A model generated the notes under the pieces. That model worked only from the letters and a program-made list of their open reading frames with translations, was not told the DNA's origin and did not search any database. DNA of 63,970 nt, from positions 1-63,970 of the forward strand of contig JAJTGF010000002.1 in assembly GCA_021299335.1 (NCBI GenBank), written 5' to 3'. The position numbers and the translations under genes are program-made. The stretch's first letter is position 1. Every line of letters begins with the position of its first letter. The DNA is from Cryomorphaceae bacterium (GTDB taxonomy: Bacteria > Bacteroidota > Bacteroidia > Flavobacteriales_D > Crocinitomicaceae). Shown piece after piece: positions 17,904-27,521 of the stretch.

Positions 17904-19351
17904 TCGTCTCCTCCCTTCTTGGCCTCCCATTCGGTGTAGGCAGCGCCAAAGGCTTCGAAAAAATATTGAGACGCGATACTGGCACCACGCGGACTAAAAT
18001 GCACGTAATCTTTGCCCGCTAGGCCCTGAGCAACCCATGCCGGCATGGAGTTGCGCCCACCCATGGCTGCATATAAATTCCAAAATGCGACTCCATTTTC
18101 TGCACACATTTTTTGCAAGCGATCGACAGTATACGGCAATAACGGATATGTTTCAAATACACCATCTTGTAGTCTGGACATATCGCTTGGGCCAATGAAA
18201 ATAATAGCCGCATCTGGCACTAATTTTTGAATATAATGAATGCGGTTTTTAAGCGCGCCTATGTAGTTACGCACGCTGCTGCTGTCGCGGAAAGCATGCA
18301 CTGAATTGCCGCCGAATTGCAATATAAATAATTTGGTGTTGGCTTCTCTGTGCATTTGCGCAAAGACACCTGCATCAGAAGAGCTGAGGTCGTGGCCGGA
18401 AGAACCGCGCATCGCGACGTTGTTGACCTGAACACCAATATCACCATCTAAACTGAAGCCTGTAAAAACCGGACTTTTAGTGGAAGAGAAGACAAAACGC
18501 AATTTATTGGGGGTGTGGTCAAAACTCAAAGGCAAGGCATGTGACCCACCGTCTGCCATTAATGAATCTTCGTGAATGAGTTTGTCGTTTTCGTAGACCT
18601 TTACCGCACATGGCTTGTAACAACTATTGTAGTAACACTTGACATGGCTGTAGTTACGAGCCCGCGAAAAAGCAGAAGGAGAGGGCGATATTTCTACCCA
18701 CGCTTCGGTCGGCGTGTCGGAAGCACCACTGACATCAAATGTAGCAGCTGACAAAAGCGCACCATAGCGACGAGAACTCATTTTGGGAGGCCAAAACGCG
18801 GTGTAGCGTTTAAAATTTGGCGATACTTTTTGCCTGAAGCTCTGCGTATTGTATACATTATAGGCAGGAATAAGACCCGGACCGATGCCGCCAAATTGTT
18901 GTTGAATGCGTTGCCGAATATAGCCTGTCATGCGATCACCTTCAATTTGGGAGTCACCGTAATGGAAAATACTGATTTTTTGACCTTCCGCTGCTCCTTG
19001 AAGCACCGCAAAAAATCGGCCGAGTTTAGCGGCAGCACTGCTGCTTAATTGCAGTGGATTTTCTGACGCACTGGCCAAAAGACCTCCTTCGGGAAGACCT
19101 GTCTGACCCGAACTTTTTCCTTGATGTTTGACGCCTTCATTGATATTGGAGGTGTCCACAGCCGTCACGATTTTATCAATATTCTTTTTGACCTGTTTTT
19201 TAGCCACCCAAACGCGCTCAAGAGGCAAAAAGCGCCAATTGACGCCCAACCACTGAACACCCTTTGCCGGAATAAAAGCACTGGGAATGCACAAAAGTGA
19301 CAGAACCACAACTAAAAAAAGCAGAACTTTGTAAGGGCGTATTTGTTGCAC
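17900..19351 (-). CDS. SGNH/GDSL hydrolase-like protein, membrane-anchored
   Basis: A 483-residue protein with an N-terminal membrane anchor (about 8-30), a lysine-rich linker, then a long SGNH domain. Block I reads FHYGDSQIEGD (about 143-153), block III LQFGGNSVH, and the catalytic Asp/His pair is in KDYVHFSPRGA near the C-terminus. The insert between blocks I and III is large (about 200 residues) and may be a carbohydrate-binding fold. It is first in the SGNH-SGNH-MBOAT operon and overlaps the second SGNH gene by 4 bp. TATATTTG (minus strand, 19368-19375) lies 16 bp upstream. Confidence 0.85.
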   Translation of the reverse strand: MQQIRPYKVLLFLVVVLSLLCIPSAFIPAKGVQWLGVNWRFLPLERVWVAKKQVKKNIDKIVTAVDTSNINEGVKHQGKSSGQTGLPEGGLLASASENPLQLSSSAAAKLGRFFAVLQGAAEGQKISIFHYGDSQIEGDRMTGYIRQRIQQQFGGIGPGLIPAYNVYNTQSFRQKVSPNFKRYTAFWPPKMSSRRYGALLSAATFDVSGASDTPTEAWVEISPSPSAFSRARNYSHVKCYYNSCYKPCAVKVYENDKLIHEDSLMADGGSHALPLSFDHTPNKLRFVFSSTKSPVFTGFSLDGDIGVQVNNVAMRGSSGHDLSSSDAGVFAQMHREANTKLFILQFGGNSVHAFRDSSSVRNYIGALKNRIHYIQKLVPDAAIIFIGPSDMSRLQDGVFETYPLLPYTVDRLQKMCAENGVAFWNLYAAMGGRNSMPAWVAQGLAGKDYVHFSPRGASIASQYFFEAFGAAYTEWEAKKGGDE

Positions 19352-19367
19352 GGTAAGATATCTTGGG

Positions 19368-19375
19368 CAAATATA
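19368..19375 (-). promoter_or_regulatory. Candidate -7 element for the SGNH-SGNH-MBOAT operon
   Basis: TATATTTG on the minus strand matches TAnnTTTG and ends 16 bp before the start codon. No TTG is present at the usual spacing, so only the -7 half is supported. Confidence 0.35.
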
Positions 19376-19402
19376 GTTCTTCTTTAGTCAAATTTTTAGC
19401 AT

Positions 19403-21373
19403 ATGGCCAACCAACTCGGCAACGAAAGCTCTCCGTATTTGTTACAACATGCCCAAAACCCTGTCCATTGGGTCGCGTGGTCTAACGACGTTTTTGAGCG
19501 CGCCAAGGCCGAAGACAAAATAGTGCTCATTAGCGTAGGCTATTCGGCTTGCCATTGGTGCCATGTCATGGAACACGAGTGTTTTGAAGACCAAGAAGTT
19601 GCTGCGCTCATGAACCAGCATTTTATCAATGTGAAAGTTGACCGCGAAGAGCGCCCCGACGTAGATCAAGTTTACATGACAGCTGTCCAGCTTATGACCC
19701 AACGTGGTGGCTGGCCGCTCAATTGTTTTACTTTACCAGATGGCAGGCCCATTTACGGCGGCACTTACTTTCCCAAAGACCAATGGATGCACATTCTCAA
19801 ATCGCTCGCACACACTTATGCCAATGACCGAGTAAAAGCGATTGAATATGCCACACAGCTCCACGAAGGCATCCAGCAAGCAGAATTGATTGCCTCACCA
19901 CAAGATTTAAGCGGTCTGAGTGCAGAAAGACTCCACGAAATAGTGATCAGGTGGGCGCGGACTTTTGATACATTTGAGGGGGGTACCAACAAGGCGCCCA
20001 AATTTCCTTTGCCCAATAACTGGCTTTTTTTAATGCGCTACGCGCAGGCGTTTGACGAAGCAAAAATTGAAAAACAAGTCCAACTGACGCTTGATAAAAT
20101 CGCATTTGGCGGCATCTATGATCACGTAGGTGGCGGCTTTACGCGCTACAGCGTCGATGTACTTTGGAAGGTCCCACATTTTGAAAAAATGCTTTATGAT
20201 AATGCGCAGCTGATCGGTTTATATGCCAATGCGTTTCTACAATTTAACGCAGCCCACTACAAAGATTTAGTGTATCAAACATTTGACTTTTTGGAGCGCG
20301 AGCTTCTGTCTAAACTCGGCGCCTATTACTGTGCACTTGATGCGGACAGCGAAGGTGAAGAAGGTAAATTTTACTGCTGGTCTCCCAAAGAAATTGATGA
20401 TTTGTTTGGGGCAAATGCCGGGCGTGTCAAGCGCTATTATCACATCAATCAAACAGGTCATTGGGAAGAAGACAAGCACATTCCGCTTCGCAAGCAGAGC
20501 GATGAAATATTTGCTCAAATGGAAGGCATAGATTTGAAGCAATGGCTCGAACAAAAGGCGGCCATCAATGAGACCTTGCTCAATGAGAGAAAAGGTAGAG
20601 TGAGACCCGGACTAGACCATAAATTACTCGTGAGCTGGAACGCCATGACAGCCAAAGGACTACTCGAAGCTTTCCGCGTATTTGGGGAAGACGCATTTTT
20701 ACTGAGAGCGCTGAAGATTCTTTCTTGGATCAAGGAAGTACAATGGGACGGGCACATCTTGTTGCGCGTCAATACGAACGAGGAGAAAAGTGTACCGGGT
20801 TTTTTAGAGGATTACGCACATGCCATTGAGGCGTTGAGCCTCGCGTATCAATGTACAGGACAACTCGATTTATTGGAATTTGCCCACACGCTCACTCAAA
20901 AAGTGGAAACTGAATTCCAGCATCCGAAAAGCAAGATGTGTTATTTCACAGCAACTGACTCGCAACTGATCAGCAGAAATATGGACCTACACGACAACGT
21001 GATTCCGGCGAGTAATTCGGTCATGGCACATGCTTTTTTAACAATGGGTACCTATTATCAAAACCAAGCTTGGATCCATAGTGCCCGGCAAATGCTGCAA
21101 AATGTATACGACGGCATGGAAACCTACGGCTCAGGATACTCCAATTGGGGGCTACTTTTAATCAGGGAAATACAGCCAGAAAAACATTGGCATGTGTTGC
21201 TACCCGAAGCACCCATGAAAGTTTTTCAGGCTACAAAAAACAGACCTTGTTTGTTGTCTTACCATCAAAGTTTGCCGCTGTCTCAGGTGTATGAGCCAGA
21301 TGCTATTTCTGTTTGCGAGTATGGTGTTTGTCATCAGCCAGTGCAAACAATAGCTGCAGCCTTAATGCTCTAG
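19403..21373 (+). CDS. DUF255 thioredoxin-domain protein (YyaL/SPATA20 family)
   Basis: A 656-residue protein of the family of human SPATA20 and bacterial YyaL. The N-terminal thioredoxin-like domain begins [18 protein letters not shown] and carries the family motif [12 protein letters not shown] (about 49-60). The remaining roughly 450 residues form an alpha/alpha-barrel related to six-hairpin glycosidases ([30 protein letters not shown]). No signal peptide, so it is cytoplasmic. The biochemical function is unproven. Its stop codon directly abuts that of the convergent transketolase gene. Confidence 0.93.
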   Translation: MANQLGNESSPYLLQHAQNPVHWVAWSNDVFERAKAEDKIVLISVGYSACHWCHVMEHECFEDQEVAALMNQHFINVKVDREERPDVDQVYMTAVQLMTQRGGWPLNCFTLPDGRPIYGGTYFPKDQWMHILKSLAHTYANDRVKAIEYATQLHEGIQQAELIASPQDLSGLSAERLHEIVIRWARTFDTFEGGTNKAPKFPLPNNWLFLMRYAQAFDEAKIEKQVQLTLDKIAFGGIYDHVGGGFTRYSVDVLWKVPHFEKMLYDNAQLIGLYANAFLQFNAAHYKDLVYQTFDFLERELLSKLGAYYCALDADSEGEEGKFYCWSPKEIDDLFGANAGRVKRYYHINQTGHWEEDKHIPLRKQSDEIFAQMEGIDLKQWLEQKAAINETLLNERKGRVRPGLDHKLLVSWNAMTAKGLLEAFRVFGEDAFLLRALKILSWIKEVQWDGHILLRVNTNEEKSVPGFLEDYAHAIEALSLAYQCTGQLDLLEFAHTLTQKVETEFQHPKSKMCYFTATDSQLISRNMDLHDNVIPASNSVMAHAFLTMGTYYQNQAWIHSARQMLQNVYDGMETYGSGYSNWGLLLIREIQPEKHWHVLLPEAPMKVFQATKNRPCLLSYHQSLPLSQVYEPDAISVCEYGVCHQPVQTIAAALML

Positions 21374-22336
21374 TTAAATAATAATGGGTTTACGTGCAAT
21401 GGCGCGCTTTGCGGCAGCTACCACGTCGGGTGTGTCGATATGGTATTTGGTCATGAGTTCCATGGGTGTGCCAGACTCGCCAAAGGTATCATTGACTGCT
21501 ACGTATTCTTGAGGTGCTGGATGCTGACGGCTCAAAACTTGTGAAACCGCTTCGCCCAAACCGCCGTTCATCATGTGTTCTTCTGCGGTCACCACACAGC
21601 CTGTTTTTGCAACGGATTTCAAGATTGCGGCTTCGTCAAGTGGCTTGATGGTATGCATGTTGATCAGTTCAGCAGAAATACCGATTTCGCGCAACGCCTT
21701 GAGCGCTTCAATGGACTTCCAAACCATATGACCACAAGCAATAATGGTGACATCTGTGCCTTGTGCAAGTACATCTGCTTTCCCGATCACAAATTCGGCG
21801 TCTGGCTTCACAAAAATGGGCATCACTGGACGGCCAAAACGCAAATAAACCGGGCCTTCATGTGCGGCAATGGCAATTGTGGCTTGTTTGGTTTGATTGA
21901 AATCTGCAGGCACAATGACGGTCATGTTAGGCAACATGCGCATCATGCCGATGTCTTCGAGTACTTGATGCGTAGCGCCGTCTTCACCGAGGGTAAGGCC
22001 CGCGTGCGAAGCACATATTTTGACATTTTTTTTGGAATAAGCTACCGACTGACGAATTTGGTCATAAACACGCCCTGTAGAAAAATTGGCGAAAGTACCT
22101 GTAAACGGGATTTTACCCCCGATGGTCATGCCGGCAGCAAGTCCAATCATGTTGGCCTCGGCAATACCCGCTTGAAAGAAACGGTCTGGATGTGCCTTTT
22201 GAAATGCATCCATTTTAAGAGAGCCCGTGAGGTCTGCGCAAAGAGCAACGACATTGGGATTTTGCTCACCAAGCGCGGCTAAACCTTCTCCAAATCCAGA
22301 TCGGGTGTCTTTGTTTCCGAGTACTTCAAATTCCAT
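21374..22336 (-). CDS. Transketolase, C-terminal subunit
   Basis: A 320-residue half-transketolase comprising the pyrimidine-binding (about 5-165) and C-terminal (about 190-310) domains. Visible elements are AEANMIGLAAGM, GEDGATHQVLEDIGMMR, and VVTAEEHMMNGGLGEAV. It pairs with the N-terminal subunit at 23688-24530 to form the thiamine-diphosphate enzyme of the non-oxidative pentose phosphate pathway. Split transketolases are usual in several lineages, but a third gene separates the halves here. It starts 2 bp after the vWA gene ends. Confidence 0.93.
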   Translation of the reverse strand: MEFEVLGNKDTRSGFGEGLAALGEQNPNVVALCADLTGSLKMDAFQKAHPDRFFQAGIAEANMIGLAAGMTIGGKIPFTGTFANFSTGRVYDQIRQSVAYSKKNVKICASHAGLTLGEDGATHQVLEDIGMMRMLPNMTVIVPADFNQTKQATIAIAAHEGPVYLRFGRPVMPIFVKPDAEFVIGKADVLAQGTDVTIIACGHMVWKSIEALKALREIGISAELINMHTIKPLDEAAILKSVAKTGCVVTAEEHMMNGGLGEAVSQVLSRQHPAPQEYVAVNDTFGESGTPMELMTKYHIDTPDVVAAAKRAIARKPIII

Positions 22337-22338
22337 TT

Positions 22339-23688
22339 TTATAAAGTTAGATTAGTGATTTTGAGGGATGTAATAGTAAATTTCTTTTCTCTGGTATAGG
22401 TTGTTGAGCGCTGGTCTTTTTCGCGATAAACTACCTTAAAAGTTCCTGGTTGCAATTTGATATTGCCCTTAGATTCATTATAGTTGAGGTCGCACACCCA
22501 CTCCCACTGGCCAGGATTGCGTTCGTAAAATAACTGAGCTACAATCCCTTTTGGCGCTTGGTATACAAACTGACCCGCTGCTGGAATATCAATACTGGTC
22601 AGTTTAGATTGCTCAATTTGCACTTCTCGATAGGTTCGGGGCAAGGTGAGTATTTCTAACTGATAAGTTCCAACCAAGTATTTTTGAATGACTGACAGTT
22701 GTTGCACGTTCAAGGTTTGGCTTGCTCCATTTTGCAGCACACGCGTTGGTAAAATAGTACCTTCAGGGCTTTTTACGGACGTAATTTTGAGCTGCCCTTG
22801 ACCCGCGGGAACTTGAATGATATTATGGGTATGTGGGACAATAGGAATGTTGTTTTTGAGTACTTCAGGAACCGTAGCCACGCGCAAATCGTATTTCAGC
22901 GAAGGGTCGAGTACTAAGGTGTCTGGTAATCCTTTGCGATTGAGCGTGTGCACAAATGTGTATTTCAAGTTAGGCGTTCCAGCCTCGTATAAAAACATAC
23001 TGACATCCGTCTCCAGCGGCTTACCAACTACTGTATTGAGGTTGATCTGAACAGTTGTGTTGAGCAAAGCCTTGGAAAGGATGTTGGAAAGCACGTTCTC
23101 AAATGCTGCTTTACTTTCGGCATCGGTATAACTGCCAATACACTCAAATTTGTCTAGGTAACTGAGGTCCATGCCGAGGCCAATGACAAATGGCGTGACT
23201 TTCACTCCTTTATCGCGCAGTTTGCGGGCAACTATACACGGGTCGTTGTCGCAAGATTCGAGGCCGTCTGTGATCAAAATGATGAAATTGCGGGCTAGCG
23301 TATCAGGGAAATCAGCAGCAGCGGCTTCTAGAGAACGGGCAATAGGCGTTGCGCCCTTTGCTTGTAAACCTTTGATTTTGTTTTTGATAGGATCTATGTT
23401 GGCAGGCCCAAAAGCAACCTCAAGTTTGGTATCTTGACAATCTTGAAACGTATTGGTGACATTCGACTGATGGCCATAAACACGCAATGCGAGCTCAAGA
23501 TTTGGGACGCCACGTAAGCTTTCAATGCTTTTGGTGAGGACCTCTTTGGCTGCGGCCATGCGGGTTTGGTTATTCCAATCGAGGTTCATGGAATTAGAGG
23601 CATCTAAAATGAAAAGGATGCGCGTCGTTTTTTGGGCCCAACTCAATTGGAAAAACAGCAATAATATGAGGCACCAAAATGTTTTCAC
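22339..23688 (-). CDS. Secreted von Willebrand factor A domain protein
   Basis: A 449-residue protein beginning with a GTG codon that overlaps the preceding stop (TAGTG). A signal peptide (1-18) precedes a vWA domain (about 21-205) with an intact MIDAS: DASNSMN, a Thr in GATPIARSL, and Asp in LITDGLESCDND. The remaining roughly 240 residues look beta-rich and of unknown fold. vWA domains bind protein ligands through a divalent metal. The gene lies between the two transketolase halves with essentially no intergenic space, although its product should be exported and theirs cytoplasmic. Confidence 0.85.
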   Translation of the reverse strand: MKTFWCLILLLFFQLSWAQKTTRILFILDASNSMNLDWNNQTRMAAAKEVLTKSIESLRGVPNLELALRVYGHQSNVTNTFQDCQDTKLEVAFGPANIDPIKNKIKGLQAKGATPIARSLEAAAADFPDTLARNFIILITDGLESCDNDPCIVARKLRDKGVKVTPFVIGLGMDLSYLDKFECIGSYTDAESKAAFENVLSNILSKALLNTTVQINLNTVVGKPLETDVSMFLYEAGTPNLKYTFVHTLNRKGLPDTLVLDPSLKYDLRVATVPEVLKNNIPIVPHTHNIIQVPAGQGQLKITSVKSPEGTILPTRVLQNGASQTLNVQQLSVIQKYLVGTYQLEILTLPRTYREVQIEQSKLTSIDIPAAGQFVYQAPKGIVAQLFYERNPGQWEWVCDLNYNESKGNIKLQPGTFKVVYREKDQRSTTYTREKKFTITSLKITNLTL

Positions 23689-24530
23689 TAGTAGTCGCCG
23701 AGTGTTTCTTCGAGTTGTTGAAGGGCCACCTGCAGTTGTTCTGCGTTAGGGGCAACGCCATGCCATTTGTGAGAGCCCATCATGTAATCTACACCTTGAC
23801 CCATTTCGGTCTTCATAATAATGACAACGGGTTTACCTTTTCCTGTCATGGACTTGGCTTTTTGCATAGTGCTGCGAATGCTGTCAAAATCATGGCCGTC
23901 CATGTGCAGGACTTCCCAGCCGAAAGCCACCCATTTTTGGTGAAGATCACCCAAAGAAAGCACTTCGTCTACGTCTCCGTCAATCTGACGGCCGTTGGCG
24001 TCAATGGTAGCGATGATGTTGTCTACTTTATTGGCAGCAGCGTACATGGCGGCTTCCCAGATTTGTCCCTCTTGTAACTCGCCATCGCCGTGAAGGGTAT
24101 AGACAAGCGTGTTGTCGCGATTGAGTTTTTTAATTTGTGCCGCACCAACACCTACAGAAAGCCCTTGGCCCAATGAACCAGAAGCCATTCGAACACCCGG
24201 CAAGTTTTTATCGGTGGAAGGGTGGCCTTGAAGGCGCGAACCCAACTTGCGAAAAGTACCTAACTCGGCCGCTGGAAAGTAACCTGCTCTGGCCAAAACA
24301 CTGTACCAAACCGGTGAAATGTGGCCATTTGACAAAAAGAAAAGATCTTCATTTCTGCCGTCCATTTGAAAATCGCTTGCATTGTGGTGCATTTGCTCGA
24401 AATAAAGGTAAGTGAGAAAGTCTGTGCAACCCAATGAGCCGCCAGGGTGGCCAGAATTGACAGCCGAAACCATTCTAACGATATCTCTTCTTACTTGTGA
24501 GGCAATGCCTGCCAATGCTTTGTTTTCCAT
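23688..24530 (-). CDS. Transketolase, N-terminal subunit
   Basis: A 280-residue half-transketolase carrying the thiamine-diphosphate binding domain. Visible elements are SAVNSGHPGGSLGCTDFL (about 22-39), GSLGQGLSVGVGAAQ (about 117-131), and the ThDP motif GDGELQEGQIWEAAM (about 149-163). It functions with the C-terminal subunit at 21374-22336. It is first in a three-gene unit. A TAGCTTTG box lies 26 bp upstream on the same strand. Confidence 0.93.
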   Translation of the reverse strand: MENKALAGIASQVRRDIVRMVSAVNSGHPGGSLGCTDFLTYLYFEQMHHNASDFQMDGRNEDLFFLSNGHISPVWYSVLARAGYFPAAELGTFRKLGSRLQGHPSTDKNLPGVRMASGSLGQGLSVGVGAAQIKKLNRDNTLVYTLHGDGELQEGQIWEAAMYAAANKVDNIIATIDANGRQIDGDVDEVLSLGDLHQKWVAFGWEVLHMDGHDFDSIRSTMQKAKSMTGKGKPVVIIMKTEMGQGVDYMMGSHKWHGVAPNAEQLQVALQQLEETLGDY

Positions 24531-24556
24531 GATAAAATATTGTACTTTTCGAGCTA

Positions 24557-24564
24557 CAAAGCTA
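24557..24564 (-). promoter_or_regulatory. Candidate -7 element for the transketolase operon
   Basis: TAGCTTTG on the minus strand fits TAnnTTTG and ends 26 bp before the N-subunit ATG. No TTG occurs at 17-23 bp upstream, so the call rests on the -7 element alone. Confidence 0.35.
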
Positions 24565-24656
24565 CGTTTTATTAACTTAGCCTCTGATTTAAAACTTTGA
24601 ACATTTGATGCAACTTTTCAACGAGAAATAACGTCTTCAACCGAATTCTAACCATT

Positions 24657-25025
24657 ATGAAACTTATCTACACCCTATTTTTTGCGCTTCTTAGCTTCTC
24701 TAGTTGGTCCCAGACCCTCGAAACGCAACTTAGCAAAAGTTATTCCAAAGAGGAAATTGCGCAGTTTAAAGCTGAAAATTCCTTACCATTATATGCCTAT
24801 GCCATTGAGCATGCGTGCTACCTCATCGATGTTCCGCAGGGTAAAGATGTTTCCGGATTCCCGACTGTAAAAGTAATCGGCGAAACCGTGCCTTTAGACT
24901 TCACCTATTACCATATCAAACTTACTGACCGCACTCAATATTTCCAAATCGAGGGAAGTACACGAATTCTTGCGGTCAAGTCTAAAAACGTCCTTTCTTT
25001 AGAAATGAAAAATCAGAAAAAATGA
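24657..25025 (+). CDS. Small secreted protein of unknown function
   Basis: A 122-residue exported protein with a signal peptide (MKLIYTLFFALLSFSSWSQ) and a mature part of about 100 residues with mixed helix and strand character; I recognise no family. Its stop overlaps the start of the large T9SS type B gene (ATGA), so the two are translationally coupled. It may be a periplasmic or surface partner of that protein. There is no sorting domain of its own. Confidence 0.65.
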   Translation: MKLIYTLFFALLSFSSWSQTLETQLSKSYSKEEIAQFKAENSLPLYAYAIEHACYLIDVPQGKDVSGFPTVKVIGETVPLDFTYYHIKLTDRTQYFQIEGSTRILAVKSKNVLSLEMKNQKK

Positions 25026-27490
25026 AAATAATTCTACGACTTTCCCTTCTTTTGCTTGCTTTCATTTCTTCTGTTCAAGCGCAAGTCACCCTCACCTTAA
25101 CAGGTCCGGATTTCGGCCAAACCAACCCGCTTAACTGCGCGGGAATCGTGCCTACCGGTGGTACCAACTTTATCGATGGCACTGGAAACTACGCACCCAA
25201 CATGAATGAAACCTTAGTGCTTTGCCCAGATCTCACGCAAGGTTCTAAAGTATCAATTGCCTTTGCAACCAATATCGGTTTTGAATGGGATGTGCATCCG
25301 ACAGACACCCTTTACATTTACGATGGGCCGTCAATTGCTTCGCCATTGCTTGGCGCCTACAATAGCGGCACCAACCCTGTAGGTCTCTTTGCACAAGCGT
25401 CTTGGAATAACCCAACGGGTTGCCTCACACTTCGATTCAAATCAAATGGTGCCAATGAGGGCACAGGTTGGGTAGCAAATGTTGCGTGCGGGAATCCGCC
25501 GCAGCCCATTGTTCCGCATGTAGAGGCCTTCAAAAATGGTGTTGGCGCCAACATCATGAACCCCCTCGACACCGGATTTGTAGACCTTTGCCCTGGCGAC
25601 AGCGTCTTACTTAAAGCACTACCCAGCTTCCCGTACTCGTTGGAAAATACGAACACGGGGTATTCTCAAACGAACAACAACTGTAGTTTCACCTGGACAA
25701 TCGGCGGTGTCGGGCAATTTACTGGAGACCAGATCTGGTTTACGCCTAATGCCAACACTGGCTACTACGTAGACCTCGCAGTTACTGACCAATTCCCGCA
25801 AACCATCCATTCAAATTTCAAAGTTCGGGTATCAATTCCACCTATTTTTGCGGGAACCGGTCCGCTAGAAGACACCGTTTGTTTGGGTCAAAATTCTTAT
25901 CTCGTGGGTGGGGTAACACCTCAAGACACGGTGGGTATTGAAATCCCTGGTGGAACCTTCCAAATTGGCGGAACTTTCGCTGGTCTCACCTTTTTGCCAG
26001 ATGGCGCAGGCCAAATGTACCAAACAAATATCCCGATGTCAGGCTTTGACTCTACGGCCGTGATCACTTCAGCTGCTGATATCCAACAAATCTGTTTGGA
26101 TATTGAACACTCCTACATCGGCGACATCGAAATCGCTCTTACCTGTCCAAACGGCACCACTGTATCCTTAATGAATGCCTATAATCAAACGCCGTTTGGT
26201 TGGACTGAACTCGTTCCGGGTGGTTGTGGCAATGGTATCGGCACCTTCTTGGGCAATGATACCAATATCGATGGTGGCAATCCAGGCTCACCTGTCTGGA
26301 CCTACTGCTTCTCTACCACCAACAATACTTTCAACACCATTTGTGCCGAAAATGCGGCAGGCAATACCATCATCAACGACTACGGCTTTGCTTCTATGAA
26401 TCCGAATGGCGTTTACCTTCCCGACGGAGACTTCAATCAATTTGCCGGATGTCCGATCAATGGCAACTGGACCATCTCTGTTCAAGACAATCAAGGTATA
26501 GACGACGGTTACATTTTTTCTTGGGGCATTTACTTTGACGCGTCTCTTTATCCAGAAAGTGAGGGCTATCAAAATTATGTAGTCACTGAAGGTTGGTTGT
26601 CAGACCCAACCATTATCTCTGGCCAGAACGATACGCTTATCGTGATCCAACCGAGTGCGCCGGGTGTTACCAACTACACCTATAGCATAACCGATAATTT
26701 TGGTTGTAGCTACGACACCACCGTTTCTTTTGTGGTATTACCCCGCCCAGCTATCTTCTCCGATACCGCAGTTTGCCACTACAGTTATTTTGTAGGAAAC
26801 ACCCAAGCTTATGCAGGTGGACAATGGTATGCAATCGATACTGCTGTTCATTTCGAGCCCAATAACCTCGTCAATAATCCCGAAATCATGACCTACAATA
26901 TGGGAGGCGTTTTCCCGGTCTTTTTCGTGGACAACGCATGTCAAGATACCGTTGCTGCCAGTATTGAATTCATGCCATATGTTTACATGGCTATTCTAGA
27001 CTCCGCTATTTGTAAAGGAGCTAGTGTTTGGCTCAATCCATATGTCATCAATACCACGCCACTACAAAACGGTTATAGTCCACCAATTAGCGGTCAATGG
27101 TGGGATGCAAGTACGGAAGTACCTAGATTAGCCACAGAAGCCGGAAACTACATTTACACGGCCCAAAATTCGTGTAACAGTGTCAGCGATACCGCCAATA
27201 TTGTCTACAAACCCTGCGATATTACCGCACCAAATATTGTTGTGCTCTCCTCCCTAACTGGGAACGACGCATTTTATGTAGATTATCAAGGCATTGCTAC
27301 TTTCAATTGTACCATTTTGAACCGTTGGGGAAATGTCATTTTCGAATACACCAACCCGGCAGAAAAATGGTATGGTACCACTGCAGACGGAACTGTAGTA
27401 GAAGAAGGAACCTACTTTTACCGCATAGATGCGACGCTAGATGGCGGAATTGAACTTCAAAAACACGGTTTTGTAGTCTTGAAGTATTAA
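25022..27490 (+). CDS. Large secreted protein with CUB-like and P-domain modules and T9SS type B sorting domain
   Basis: An 822-residue protein. After a signal peptide (1-20) comes a CUB-like domain (about 22-150: DTLYIYDGPSIASPLLG, GCLTLRFKSNG). A PKD/Ig-like stretch follows, then a proprotein-convertase P-domain-like region (about 300-500: ICLDIEHSYIGDIEIALTCP, NGNWTISVQDNQ). More Ig-like repeats precede the C-terminal type B (gliding-motility-associated) sorting domain, which shows ILNRWGNVIFEY and GTYFYRIDA. No protease domain is present, so it is likely an adhesin or structural surface protein. Confidence 0.85.
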   Translation: MKIILRLSLLLLAFISSVQAQVTLTLTGPDFGQTNPLNCAGIVPTGGTNFIDGTGNYAPNMNETLVLCPDLTQGSKVSIAFATNIGFEWDVHPTDTLYIYDGPSIASPLLGAYNSGTNPVGLFAQASWNNPTGCLTLRFKSNGANEGTGWVANVACGNPPQPIVPHVEAFKNGVGANIMNPLDTGFVDLCPGDSVLLKALPSFPYSLENTNTGYSQTNNNCSFTWTIGGVGQFTGDQIWFTPNANTGYYVDLAVTDQFPQTIHSNFKVRVSIPPIFAGTGPLEDTVCLGQNSYLVGGVTPQDTVGIEIPGGTFQIGGTFAGLTFLPDGAGQMYQTNIPMSGFDSTAVITSAADIQQICLDIEHSYIGDIEIALTCPNGTTVSLMNAYNQTPFGWTELVPGGCGNGIGTFLGNDTNIDGGNPGSPVWTYCFSTTNNTFNTICAENAAGNTIINDYGFASMNPNGVYLPDGDFNQFAGCPINGNWTISVQDNQGIDDGYIFSWGIYFDASLYPESEGYQNYVVTEGWLSDPTIISGQNDTLIVIQPSAPGVTNYTYSITDNFGCSYDTTVSFVVLPRPAIFSDTAVCHYSYFVGNTQAYAGGQWYAIDTAVHFEPNNLVNNPEIMTYNMGGVFPVFFVDNACQDTVAASIEFMPYVYMAILDSAICKGASVWLNPYVINTTPLQNGYSPPISGQWWDASTEVPRLATEAGNYIYTAQNSCNSVSDTANIVYKPCDITAPNIVVLSSLTGNDAFYVDYQGIATFNCTILNRWGNVIFEYTNPAEKWYGTTADGTVVEEGTYFYRIDATLDGGIELQKHGFVVLKY

Positions 27491-27505
27491 CATTGCTTAT
27501 TTTTG
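27479..27505 (+). promoter_or_regulatory. Candidate promoter of hutU
   Basis: TTG, a 16-base spacer, then TATTTTTG (27498-27505). The -7 box fits TAnnTTTG exactly; the spacer is one base shorter than the usual range. It overlaps the end of the upstream T9SS gene and leaves 16 bp before the hutU ATG. Confidence 0.45.
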
Positions 27506-27521
27506 TGGCAAAACTCTGCAC

